Shown piece after piece: positions 7,862-16,024 of a stretch of DNA of 64,000 nucleotides. Every line of letters begins with the position of its first letter. Position 1 is the stretch's first letter. The notes under the pieces are model-generated. The model saw nothing but the letters and a program-made list of their open reading frames with translations. It did not search any database and was not told the origin of the DNA. Position numbers and translations under genes: made by a program. This DNA comes from Candidatus Nanoarchaeia archaeon (GTDB taxonomy: Archaea; Nanobdellota; Nanobdellia; Woesearchaeales; SKIA01): contig JANQNG010000036.1 in the NCBI GenBank assembly GCA_028279685.1, forward strand, positions 36,948 through 100,947. Direction: 5' to 3'.

Positions 7862-8793
7862 GGAAGAAAGCTGCATTGTTCACTATTCTTTCTTTAGTTT
7901 TTCTCAGTATTCTTATGATGAGTGTTACGACAAAGCATTCAACAAAAATGAGTGAAAGAAGCCTTGTTATCAAAGAGAGAATTCATTCAATTGATCATTT
8001 CATTGATGATCTTGATGTTGATATTCAAAGAGGAGTTTTCATTGCAAGTTTTCGAGCATTACTTGCTATGCAGCAGTACATCACAGCAGAAGGTGATTTC
8101 ATTACAGAGGTAGATGATGTGTTCAACGAATTACTTATCAATGGATCTATTGATGGAAACTATATGAGTGTTATGAACGATACAGAACTTCCTCTTTGGA
8201 TTGATCGTATAAAGCAAGAAGCAGCGAAAGCAACAATCGTGCTTAACTATAATCTTACTGATGTTCGTGTGTATCATAGTTCTCCTTGGGAACTTTCGAT
8301 AGAGCTTTCGATGTTTATTGACATTACTGATACAGGAGAGACTGCTCGCTGGAGTAGGAATCAGGTTATCACAACCTCTCTTCCTATTGAGGGATTTGAG
8401 GATCCTCTTTACACAGTATTTACGGAAGGGCGTGTTATTAATCTTATAACGCCTACGAATATTACAGATTTCACAAATGGGCAGAATACTTCTAATTTGA
8501 AGGTTCATGTGGATGCTGGACTCTACAGAGCAAAGAACAGCTCTCCAAGCTATTTGATGAGATTAAAAGGAAATCTTTCAGGATCACTGTATGGGATTGA
8601 GAGTTTCGTGAATCTTAAGACATTCGAAGATGCATCGCTTTCAATAGAGGAGAAGAGCTGCATCGATTATGTTTATTTTTCAGGAAATAATCCAGAACAT
8701 TGGTTAATAGACAATACATACAATTGGCTACGCATTGATAATCAATCAAATCATATTGCTGATTACGAGGTCGGACACCTCATCAGTAGTTAA
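7852..8793 (+). CDS. Membrane-anchored pilus-locus protein, unknown family
   Basis: The ATG overlaps the end of the vWA gene by ten bases. The 313-residue product begins MAIGKKAALFTILSLVFLSILMM, a basic leader and hydrophobic helix like its neighbours but without a clear Q-x-x-x-E site, and continues as a largely helical then beta-rich extracellular domain with several N-x-S/T sequons. It is probably exported and held by its N-terminal helix. Position between the vWA protein and the ATPase genes suggests a pilus subunit or assembly factor. I do not recognise the family. Confidence 0.75.
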   Translation: MAIGKKAALFTILSLVFLSILMMSVTTKHSTKMSERSLVIKERIHSIDHFIDDLDVDIQRGVFIASFRALLAMQQYITAEGDFITEVDDVFNELLINGSIDGNYMSVMNDTELPLWIDRIKQEAAKATIVLNYNLTDVRVYHSSPWELSIELSMFIDITDTGETARWSRNQVITTSLPIEGFEDPLYTVFTEGRVINLITPTNITDFTNGQNTSNLKVHVDAGLYRAKNSSPSYLMRLKGNLSGSLYGIESFVNLKTFEDASLSIEEKSCIDYVYFSGNNPEHWLIDNTYNWLRIDNQSNHIADYEVGHLISS

Positions 8794-8849
8794 TGCTAAA
8801 AAAGAACAGGGAAACATATTTAAATCATCAGAGATGAGGCAAGAATACG

Positions 8850-9701
8850 ATGTTAAAGCACGCATCATTGATCGAAACAGGAGTTGATAAACTAGTTAAA
8901 TTAGTCACTCAAAGAAGGAGAATTTCTATCCCGTCTGCAGCGGCGGCATTAGGTGTATCTACAGCAGTTATCGAAGAATGGGCTGATTTTCTTGAGGAAG
9001 AAGGGATTATCAATCTAGAATACAGTTTTGCTACAACATACCTCTCTCAGAGCAAAGCAGGAGGTAAAGATCTGCTGAAAAAAGCAAAAGAATTTCATCA
9101 TGCAAAAGACATTTTGACAAGGAACATTGAGACTGCTTTAGCTACTATTCACATGGATATGATACTTGTACATGAATTGAAGAATGAGATTTTTATTTTG
9201 AAAAAAGGGTTTGGAAACCATGCTGAATCAATAGGAAAACAGATTGCTGATCTCGAGCACTTTGCTGGTAAGAAAAAGACGCTTGATAGAAAATTTCTCA
9301 ATCTTAGGGGAAAATTCAGACAAGCACTCTCAACGAAAGTTTCTGAGAAAGAAACTGTGTTGTTTAAGAGTATAAAAGAGCTTGTCAGAAAAGAAGAGGA
9401 AACAGTGGATCAAACTGTAGCGATAGAGAAAAGACTAGGTAAATCATTCAAAGCATTATTCGATAAGAGAGAAGAGATGGAGAAAAGAATCAAAGACATC
9501 GAGACAACCTATGCTTCTCTCGGAACGATCCTCGGAGGATTACTGAAAAAAATACAAGTATCAAGCAAAGGAAATAGAGTATTAGATTCAAAGAAATACA
9601 TTGCAGAGCTTGAAGATGCATTCAAGAAAACTGAACGTGATAGAAAATTGTTCAGAAATGATGTCAAGCAATTGATGTCTCGTGTTGGTAAGTATTTTTA
9701 A
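8850..9701 (+). CDS. Winged-helix plus coiled-coil protein of the pilus operon
   Basis: Residues about 1-70 resemble a winged-helix DNA- or protein-binding fold (RRRISIPSAAAALGVSTAVIEEWADFLEEEGIINL). Residues about 90-280 are rich in Lys, Glu and Leu and look like long coiled coils. There is no signal peptide, so it is cytoplasmic. A TATA-like sequence (CATATTTAAA, about 8814-8823) lies about 27 bases before the start, so it may head a subtranscript that includes the ATPase. It could be a regulator or a cytoplasmic scaffold for the pilus motor; sequence alone cannot choose. Confidence 0.75.
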   Translation: MLKHASLIETGVDKLVKLVTQRRRISIPSAAAALGVSTAVIEEWADFLEEEGIINLEYSFATTYLSQSKAGGKDLLKKAKEFHHAKDILTRNIETALATIHMDMILVHELKNEIFILKKGFGNHAESIGKQIADLEHFAGKKKTLDRKFLNLRGKFRQALSTKVSEKETVLFKSIKELVRKEEETVDQTVAIEKRLGKSFKALFDKREEMEKRIKDIETTYASLGTILGGLLKKIQVSSKGNRVLDSKKYIAELEDAFKKTERDRKLFRNDVKQLMSRVGKYF

Positions 9702-9723
9702 TCATAAAAAGGGGTGTTTGGAA

Positions 9724-11358
9724 TTGACTGCTAAAAGAGGGGTAAAGAATCCTCAAAGGAAGAAGCAGAGAAAGAAAGCTACCAGAAAGGCTTCTGTGAA
9801 GAAGAAAAAGAAATCGACAAAACGTAGAGAAGTCCAAAAAAAGAAAGCTTTCAATAAAAAGGAGAAAGCTCCTAAAGAAGGTAAGAAGACACTTATTGAC
9901 CAGTACGATTTCTTCTCATCAAAAATGCCCATTACTATACATATTTTCAGAACGCCAGATGATTATGTTCCTCTCTACGATGTTTCTATTGCTGCTGTCA
10001 GCGAAACAACAGAAGCTTTGCTTGAACAGATACGAAAGCGACTAATCAATGAAGTGAATTTAGGAATGGTAGATATCGCTGATGTGAAGCAAACAGGAAT
10101 TGTTGAAAAACGATTCAACGAAACGATTGCTTTGCTTATTAAGAAGTATTTTCCTGATACTAATGAAGATACTAAAGAGTTTCTTACTACATATCTTGTT
10201 CAAAAAAGCCTGGGCATGGGTAATGTGGAAATATTGATGGATGATAATAATCTCGAAGAAATCACCATTAATAGAAGTGGAGAACCTGTTTGGGTATATC
10301 ACAGGGAACATGGGTGGCTCAAGACAAGTATTGTGCTTTCTTCAGAGGATGTCACCAAACATTACTCACAACTTGTTGCTCGTCGTGTTGGCAAGCAGAT
10401 CTCAATTTTAAAGCCATTACTTGATGCACACCTCGAAGAAGGTGATCGTGTTAATGCTACGTTAATGCCGATTACGTCTCATGGTAATACGATGACGATA
10501 AGAAGATTCAGCAGAGATCCTTTCACCATCACACATTTTCTCAAGTCAAATACGTTAAGTGTTGAGGCAGCTTCGCTTGTCTGGCTTTGTATGCAGTATG
10601 AAATGAGCATTCTTATAGCAGGGGGTACTGCTTCAGGAAAGACATCGACATTGAATGTGCTTGCTTCATTTTTTCCTCCAAATCAACGTATTATCAGCAT
10701 AGAAGATACAAGAGAAATTCAGCTTCCTAAATTTCTGCATTGGGTTCCTATGGCGACACGGCTTGCCAGTGCTGAGAAAACTGGAGAAATATCTATGGGA
10801 GACCTGTTGGTGAATTCATTAAGAATGCGTCCTGATAGGATACTTGTTGGAGAGGTGAGAAGGAAAGAAGAGGCAAATACATTACTTGAAGCAATTCACA
10901 CAGGACATAGCTGTTATGCAACTTTTCATGCAGACAATGTCGATGAAGCGATCAATAGGCTCACCAATCCTCCAATAGACATACCAAAAGCTATGCTGCC
11001 TGCAATTTCTATGGTGGTAGCACTTTTCAGAAATCGTCGTACAGGAAAGCGTAGAGCATTCCAAATAGCAGAAATTCTTCCAAGTGCAGAAGCTAATGTT
11101 TTAATGCAATACGATGCGAAACGAGATACTTTAGTGAACACTAGTAAATCAAAATCTTTGTTTTCCACGCTGCAACTCTATACAGGAAATACTAAACAAG
11201 AACTTGAGAAAATCATGAAGATCAAGCAAGAAGTATTGCAATATCTTGTCAAGCAAAATATTGATACTGTTGATGGTGTTGGGAAAGTTATGGCAGAATA
11301 CTATACTAATTTCGATAATCTGATGAAGCATGTCAGAGCGAATAAAAGGCTGGGGTGA
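9724..11358 (+). CDS. Type IV pilus / Tad-type secretion ATPase
   Basis: A member of the GspE/TadA/VirB11 superfamily, the hexameric ATPase that drives subunit assembly at the inner face of the membrane. Walker A GGTASGKTS lies near residue 300 and the Walker B region RILVGEVRR near 372, followed by the His-box region AIHTGHSCYATFHAD. The first 60 residues are an extremely Lys-rich tail. I chose the TTG at 9724 because GGGGTG ends seven bases before it and the frame's upstream ATG (9682) lies inside the previous gene without a ribosome site. It is followed after six bases by the membrane platform gene. Assignment to the family is secure; archaellum versus pilus cannot be told, but no archaellum accessory genes are seen. 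Confidence 0.92.
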   Translation: MTAKRGVKNPQRKKQRKKATRKASVKKKKKSTKRREVQKKKAFNKKEKAPKEGKKTLIDQYDFFSSKMPITIHIFRTPDDYVPLYDVSIAAVSETTEALLEQIRKRLINEVNLGMVDIADVKQTGIVEKRFNETIALLIKKYFPDTNEDTKEFLTTYLVQKSLGMGNVEILMDDNNLEEITINRSGEPVWVYHREHGWLKTSIVLSSEDVTKHYSQLVARRVGKQISILKPLLDAHLEEGDRVNATLMPITSHGNTMTIRRFSRDPFTITHFLKSNTLSVEAASLVWLCMQYEMSILIAGGTASGKTSTLNVLASFFPPNQRIISIEDTREIQLPKFLHWVPMATRLASAEKTGEISMGDLLVNSLRMRPDRILVGEVRRKEEANTLLEAIHTGHSCYATFHADNVDEAINRLTNPPIDIPKAMLPAISMVVALFRNRRTGKRRAFQIAEILPSAEANVLMQYDAKRDTLVNTSKSKSLFSTLQLYTGNTKQELEKIMKIKQEVLQYLVKQNIDTVDGVGKVMAEYYTNFDNLMKHVRANKRLG

Positions 11359-11363
11359 TCTAG

Positions 11364-12179
11364 GTGGAAGCGATCTACCACAATCTTGCGCGCTCTCTTC
11401 CTGACTTGAAGCAGAAACTAATTCAAGCAAGAATGCATGAATCGCCAGTTAAGTTTGTCAAAAAAATAGTAATGACTTCGATTATGCTTTCTTTTGGAAT
11501 ATGTATTCTTTTTATAGGAAGCATTTTGCATGCTTTTAATCAATCATTTCTAATTTCTGTTTTTCTGTTTCCTCTCGGAATTCTCTTATTGTTCAATTAT
11601 CTTATTAAAGAGCCTGATGTAAGAATACGCAATATTGCAAAAGATATCAATAAAGAAGTAGTCTTTGCTACGAGATTCATGATCATTGAATTAGAATCAG
11701 GAGTTCCTATCTACAATGTTTTTGTAAATATCACTAATATTTATCCTCATATCGGAGCAGCATTCAGAATGGTTGTCGACAAAGTAGATATGGGCACTAT
11801 GATTGAAGATGCTATTAGCGAAACGGCAAGTGTTGTTCCGTCTTCTAACCTCCAACGTATTCTCTGGCAAATGCTGAATTCAATTAAGACAGGAGCCCCA
11901 ATTACTGAAGCACTGAAATCAGTCGTAGATCAGATTGTTGGAGAGCAAAAAATAGAAGTGGAACAATATGGTAGGAAACTAAATCCACTTGCAATGTTCT
12001 ATATGATGATCGCGGTTATTGTTCCTTCTCTAGGTATAACAATGCTTATTATCTTTTCAAGCTTTATTGGGTTCAAACTCAGCCTTGCAGTCTTTTTGAC
12101 ATTAGCAGGGCTGCTTGTTTTCATTCAGTATATGTTTTTTGGCATGATAAAATCATCGAGGCCTTCCGTGGAGTTTTAG
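11364..12179 (+). CDS. Type II secretion F / TadC-like pilus platform protein
   Basis: The 271-residue membrane protein has two hydrophobic hairpins near residues 35-80 and 215-260 around a cytoplasmic helical domain (FATRFMIIELESGVPIYNVF ... IEDAISETASVVPSSNLQRI), the T2SF/TadC pattern. Such proteins form the membrane platform turned by the ATPase. It starts at a GTG five bases after GGGGTGAT and ends one base before the next T2SF gene. Paired T2SF genes after an ATPase are typical of archaeal pilus systems. Confidence 0.85.
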   Translation: MEAIYHNLARSLPDLKQKLIQARMHESPVKFVKKIVMTSIMLSFGICILFIGSILHAFNQSFLISVFLFPLGILLLFNYLIKEPDVRIRNIAKDINKEVVFATRFMIIELESGVPIYNVFVNITNIYPHIGAAFRMVVDKVDMGTMIEDAISETASVVPSSNLQRILWQMLNSIKTGAPITEALKSVVDQIVGEQKIEVEQYGRKLNPLAMFYMMIAVIVPSLGITMLIIFSSFIGFKLSLAVFLTLAGLLVFIQYMFFGMIKSSRPSVEF

Positions 12180-13436
12180 ATGGTAGATAAAAAAAATAAA
12201 ATAAAGAAAAAGGAAAAAGAGCATGTTCAAGTAGATGTTCATAAGAAAGAACAAAAAAAACATTGGTTCGCTACGTTATTCAGAAAAGATAATACAGAAA
12301 GGCAAAAGATGCCTTCTGATAAGAAAAAAGGGATTAGTAAGAAAAAGGAAGAGAAGACAGATAAGGAAGAAAAATCCAAGAAAAAGGAAGAACTTGATAT
12401 CTATAGTGTTTTCAAAAAGAAAGAAGAGAAGACGCAGCTCACGCCTGCTCAACAGAGAAGAAAATTAGTAGAACAATTTGAAAAAGCAGGACACACATTT
12501 ACTCCAAAAGAGGCGTTGAAGCGTACATTCTGGATAACTTTAATGATTATTGTGCTGCTAACGATTTTGTTTATTGGTATGGCGGTGTATACATTTCAAA
12601 GTTTGTTAGGATTGGCTATTCAAATTATGGTGTTATGGACTTCTGGTGTTGTGTTTGTGTTTGTGCTGCTTTGGCTTTTCTTCATGATTTATACTGATAT
12701 GAAAATGTTCAGAAGGAAGCTCAGTATTGAGGAGGTATTGCCAGACTTTTTACAACTTACTTCTGCTAATATAAGAGCAGGTATGCCTATTGATAAGGCA
12801 CTTTGGTTTGCTGTGAGGCCTCGTTTTGGGATTCTTGCGAAAGAGATTGAAGATGTAGCTAAAAAAACACTGAGTGGTGAGAATCTTCATAAAGCGTTGG
12901 TCGATTTTGCTCATAAGTATGATTCTGCAGTTCTTCTTCGTTCAGTCAGCTTGCTTAATGAGGGTATGGAGGCTGGTGGTGATGTTGGAGATTTATTGAA
13001 TAAGATAGCTATCAACATTCATGATTTGAGAAGTATGAAAAAAGAGATGAGTGCGAAAGTTGTCACTTATGCTATTTTCATAACATTTGCATCAATCATA
13101 GCAGCTCCTGCATTGTTTGGACTCTCTCATGAGTTGCTTAATGTTGTTCAAGCGATTGCAGGAGATGTTTCTGCCGCTACGGAAGGACAAGCGCTCTCTG
13201 TAGCGGGATTATCAGTCAATATCAGCAATACGAATATTAGAATTGAAGATTATAGAATATTTGCATATGTTAGTCTTATTGCAACAGCTTTCTTCTCAGC
13301 GATAATTGTGAGTATTATAAGAAAGGGAAATATTAAGGAAGATATTCATCTTATACCTTTGTTTATTGTTTGTTCTCTTTTGATATTTTCGCTCTCTTCT
13401 TGGCTAATGTCTTTTGTTTTCTCAGGTCTTTTTTAA
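12180..13436 (+). CDS. Second type II secretion F / TadC-like platform protein
   Basis: The 418-residue product has about 100 N-terminal residues made largely of Lys and Glu, then two transmembrane helices near residues 115-165, a T2SF cytoplasmic domain (LPDFLQLTSANIRAGMPIDKAL ... EGMEAGGDVGDLLNKI), and C-terminal helices to about 415. It starts immediately after the previous stop, so the two platform proteins are probably made in equal amounts. The charged tail resembles the Lys-rich N-terminus of the ATPase and may help them interact; that is inference. Confidence 0.88.
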   Translation: MVDKKNKIKKKEKEHVQVDVHKKEQKKHWFATLFRKDNTERQKMPSDKKKGISKKKEEKTDKEEKSKKKEELDIYSVFKKKEEKTQLTPAQQRRKLVEQFEKAGHTFTPKEALKRTFWITLMIIVLLTILFIGMAVYTFQSLLGLAIQIMVLWTSGVVFVFVLLWLFFMIYTDMKMFRRKLSIEEVLPDFLQLTSANIRAGMPIDKALWFAVRPRFGILAKEIEDVAKKTLSGENLHKALVDFAHKYDSAVLLRSVSLLNEGMEAGGDVGDLLNKIAINIHDLRSMKKEMSAKVVTYAIFITFASIIAAPALFGLSHELLNVVQAIAGDVSAATEGQALSVAGLSVNISNTNIRIEDYRIFAYVSLIATAFFSAIIVSIIRKGNIKEDIHLIPLFIVCSLLIFSLSSWLMSFVFSGLF

Positions 13437-13449
13437 ATAATTATTGTCA

Positions 13450-13467
13450 GTATACTAATTAGTATAC
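13450..13467. promoter_or_regulatory. Perfect 18-bp palindrome upstream of pilin promoter
   Basis: GTATACTAATTAGTATAC is its own reverse complement. It lies 14 bases after the platform gene's stop and just upstream of a TATA box (ATTTATATAC, about 13485-13494) serving the pilin gene. Such a perfect site upstream of the TATA box suits a dimeric activator or repressor. The regulator is not identified. Confidence 0.65.
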
Positions 13468-13542
13468 AGGTGTATAAATTCGAAACATTTATATACTGGT
13501 TCTTATAATAAAGGGTAATATACAGTCATCTAAAGAGGTGAT

Positions 13543-14022
13543 ATGAACATGTTAAGAAAAGCACAAGCGGCAATGGAGTTCCTGATGACATATGGATGGG
13601 CTATTCTTGTTGTATTAGCAGCAATAGCTGCGTTGGCCTACTTCGGTGTGTTAAGCCCTGGAAATTTATTGCCTCAAAAATGTGAGTTTAGCTCTGGAAC
13701 AGATTGTGTAGAGACGCCTTCTGCAGTAAGAACTGCAAATACAATAACAGTAGCATTGGTGAATTCCAATGGCTTCGATATGTTAGTTGGTGGTTCAATA
13801 GGTACGGCAGGTGATTATACCTGTAACAATGCAGTAACCTTTGCTGATTACGATGCAGATGGTACCTGGGAGAACGGCGAAGCTGCTGTTGTGACGTTCT
13901 CATGTACTGCCTTACCTGATGCTGGAGAGCGATATAGGACTGATTTGTCTTTTAACTACTCGAGTTCAAGCAGTGGTATGGAACACAGAGCAACTGGAAC
14001 AGTCGCTGGAAAAGTGGCTTAA
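13543..14022 (+). CDS. Major pilin candidate with class III signal peptide
   Basis: The protein begins MNMLRKAQAAMEFLMTYGWA, with KA|QAAMEF matching the archaeal prepilin peptidase site, and continues as a hydrophobic helix to about residue 37. The mature domain has a CEFSSGTDC cysteine pair near residues 46-55, a third and fourth Cys around an aspartate-rich Ca-like loop (DYDADGTWENGE), and a Ser-rich tail. It has its own TATA box, a GAGGTGAT ribosome site and an upstream palindrome, so it is probably expressed separately and strongly, as expected of the main pilus subunit. Confidence 0.85.
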   Translation: MNMLRKAQAAMEFLMTYGWAILVVLAAIAALAYFGVLSPGNLLPQKCEFSSGTDCVETPSAVRTANTITVALVNSNGFDMLVGGSIGTAGDYTCNNAVTFADYDADGTWENGEAAVVTFSCTALPDAGERYRTDLSFNYSSSSSGMEHRATGTVAGKVA

Positions 14023-14101
14023 ATCTTTTTTTTTTCTTTTATTCTTTTTCTGATTTTTTTTGGATCAAAAGCTTTATTAATAACACTCTCTAAATGATGA
14101 T

Positions 14102-14479
14102 ATGTTAGAAATCAAGAATTGGATGAGTAAGCCGGTAATATCAGTTCGCCCTGATGATTTACTCGATCTGGCGACTAAAAAAATGGTGGATTATAACATA
14201 GGAGATGTAGTCGTCGTTGATAAGCAAAAAAAACCAGTTGGTATTCTTACGGAAAGAGATATTCTCAAGAGAGTGGTGATTCGGCGTCAGAATATCGATG
14301 CTTTGAAAGTTCGTGATGTGATGACTAATAAACTCGTGACGGTGCCTGTCACTTCAACATTTCTTGAAATTTCTCGTTTGATGAAAAAAGGCAAATTACG
14401 AAGAATTCCTATAACGCAGCATGGAAAGCTCGTTGGTATTATCACAGCAAGAGATCTGATAAAAGTCATGAGTATTTAG
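14102..14479 (+). CDS. Two-CBS-domain protein
   Basis: The 125-residue protein is a complete pair of CBS motifs: MSKPVISVRPDDLLDLATKK ... GILTERDILKRVV and MTNKLVTVPVTSTFLEISRL ... GIITARDLIKV. CBS pairs bind adenine nucleotides or S-adenosylmethionine and act as energy or ligand sensors. It stands alone, without a fused effector domain, downstream of the pilin but with its own TATA-like box (CTTTATTAATA) about 30 bases before a leaderless ATG. The partner protein cannot be told from context. Confidence 0.9.
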   Translation: MLEIKNWMSKPVISVRPDDLLDLATKKMVDYNIGDVVVVDKQKKPVGILTERDILKRVVIRRQNIDALKVRDVMTNKLVTVPVTSTFLEISRLMKKGKLRRIPITQHGKLVGIITARDLIKVMSI

Positions 14480-14530
14480 AAGTCAAGTTTCGTTTGTGAG
14501 AATTTTTTTCTTAAGTTCTCTTAGAAAAGG

Positions 14531-15133
14531 TTATAGTAATGTTCTCTGTTGTTCTCGTTTCTGAGGAGGCAGCTTGAGTATTTCAGCTACGTTGTTGAAA
14601 TCTTCTTCAAAAATATGCAGATTCTTTCCGCCATTATACAAAATTGTTGCTGGATGAAACATAGGCATAATCTGAATACCATTTTTTTCAACAACTTTTC
14701 CCCTAAGTTTAGTAATGCCTTGTTTTGTATCGAGCATATATTGTGTTGCAAAGTTTCCTAATGTGATAACTAGTCTTGGGTTGAGTATTTCAATTTGTTT
14801 ATCTAGTCGAGCACGGCAGTTTTTTAATTCTTCTGCCTTTGGATTTCTATTCTCAGGAGGTCTACATAAAATAGTGTTGGTTATATAGACTTCGTCTCTT
14901 GATAAACCAATGCTTGCAAGTAATTTATTTAATTCCTGGCCTGATTTTCCTACAAAAGGTTCATTTTTTACATCTTCATAATATCCCGGAGCCTCACCTA
15001 TAATAACAAGTTTACATTTTTCAGGATCTCCTACGCCGAAGACGATGTTTGTTCTGTTGTTTACTAATTCCTTGCATAGTGCACAAGAAGTATATTCTTT
15101 TTTGAGGTCTGCAAGCCTATCTGTTTTAGACAT
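14531..15133 (-). CDS. Uracil-DNA glycosylase family 4
   Basis: Removes uracil from DNA in base excision repair. The 200-residue protein carries motif GEAPGYYED (46-54) and the C-terminal HPATIL motif with His160. Cys17, Cys20, Cys90 and Cys106 are in the spacing expected for the 4Fe-4S cluster of family 4 enzymes. Length matches the family. It converges with the CBS gene and is followed by a short intergenic stretch. Some relatives are annotated as phage-type polymerase domains, but the free-standing size supports the glycosylase. Confidence 0.93.
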   Translation of the reverse strand: MSKTDRLADLKKEYTSCALCKELVNNRTNIVFGVGDPEKCKLVIIGEAPGYYEDVKNEPFVGKSGQELNKLLASIGLSRDEVYITNTILCRPPENRNPKAEELKNCRARLDKQIEILNPRLVITLGNFATQYMLDTKQGITKLRGKVVEKNGIQIMPMFHPATILYNGGKNLHIFEEDFNNVAEILKLPPQKREQQRTLL

Positions 15134-15205
15134 CTGATCCGGAAGAGACGTTCATTTATTAATTTAATTCCTCATCCACTATTTTATTATTATGAAAGTG
15201 GAATA

Positions 15206-15412
15206 TCACTTCTTAAAAATATGTCCTAACATGTAATGCATACCAATATTGGCTAATGCAATTACTACAATAACCCACCAGAAAATAGGTTCTGAGAACA
15301 ATGCGAGTCCTTGATTCGCTAATCCTAAGACAATCATAAGTACTGCTGCAAGATAGAATATGGTGAGAATAATATGGATGACTGCTTTATCAAAATTATC
15401 GAAAAACTTCAT
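15206..15412 (-). CDS. Small two-helix membrane protein
   Basis: A 68-residue protein, MKFFDNFDKAVIHIILTIFYL onward, with hydrophobic helices at about 11-32 and 40-60 and a basic C-terminus (GHIFKK). No family is recognised. The stretch before its start (TTTAAATAAC on its strand, about 15430-15440) is TATA-like. It may be a small envelope component. Confidence 0.65.
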   Translation of the reverse strand: MKFFDNFDKAVIHIILTIFYLAAVLMIVLGLANQGLALFSEPIFWWVIVVIALANIGMHYMLGHIFKK

Positions 15413-15571
15413 ATGTTCTTTGGATATTCTAGTTATTTAAAGTTATCGTTTGCTATCCTAAAATGGTAAGCAAAGTATTTAAAAAGAAAGTGTGTTATTC
15501 CTCTGAAGGGGGTGGCGTTATTGCGTTGTTCTCTGAGATAACTATTTACGATCAAAAAAGAGGTGTATGCA

Positions 15572-16024
15572 ATGGCATTATTTGGAGGAAAGAAAGAGGA
15601 TGATTCTAAATCAAAGATAGATGCATTGAAAGAAAAAATTGCAGCAGGAGGTATGGGTATGCCTAGTTCACAAGAGCAGCCTGCTCCTCAACCTGCTCCT
15701 CAGCCAGTGCAAGCTATGCCTGCTGCGCCGCAGCCTGCTCCTCAGTCAGCGCCAGCAATGCCTGTGCCTCAACCACCGCAGCCTGCTCCTCAGTCAGCGC
15801 CAGCAATGCCTGTGCCTCAACCAAAGCCAGTACCTCCTCCAAAGAAACTTACTCAAGAAGAACAAGAACAAGGAGGTATTATCCTTGATCTCGGCGAAGG
15901 AATATCCATTAATCTTCCGATCAAGAGACATATGGATCTAGATGAGTTCCTTGCAATTGCAGAAAAAATCAAAAAATTGAAAATTCTTGATCAACAAGAA
16001 GGGAGGAATCTGCCTAACTTTTAA
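15572..16024 (+). CDS. Proline/glutamine-rich linker protein with conserved C-terminal domain
   Basis: I chose the ATG at 15572 (MALFGGKKEDDSK), because the in-frame GTG nine bases upstream overlaps the ribosome site AGAGGTG. Residues about 30-95 are a low-complexity Pro/Gln/Ala segment built from repeats of PAPQSAPAMPVPQP. The C-terminal 55 residues (GGIILDLGEGISINLPIKRH ... LAIAEKIKKLKIL) look like a compact domain. No signal peptide. It is convergent with the DHH gene. Function unknown; the design suggests a flexible adaptor. Confidence 0.75.
   Translation: MALFGGKKEDDSKSKIDALKEKIAAGGMGMPSSQEQPAPQPAPQPVQAMPAAPQPAPQSAPAMPVPQPPQPAPQSAPAMPVPQPKPVPPPKKLTQEEQEQGGIILDLGEGISINLPIKRHMDLDEFLAIAEKIKKLKILDQQEGRNLPNF
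15731..15826 (+). repeat. 48-bp tandem duplication in the proline-rich gene
   Basis: Bases 15731-15778 recur almost unchanged at 15779-15826 (beginning CAGCCTGCTCCTCAGTCAGC). Each unit codes for 16 residues, so the frame is kept and the linker length changes in 16-residue steps. This suggests recent expansion by slippage or unequal recombination. Confidence 0.85.
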
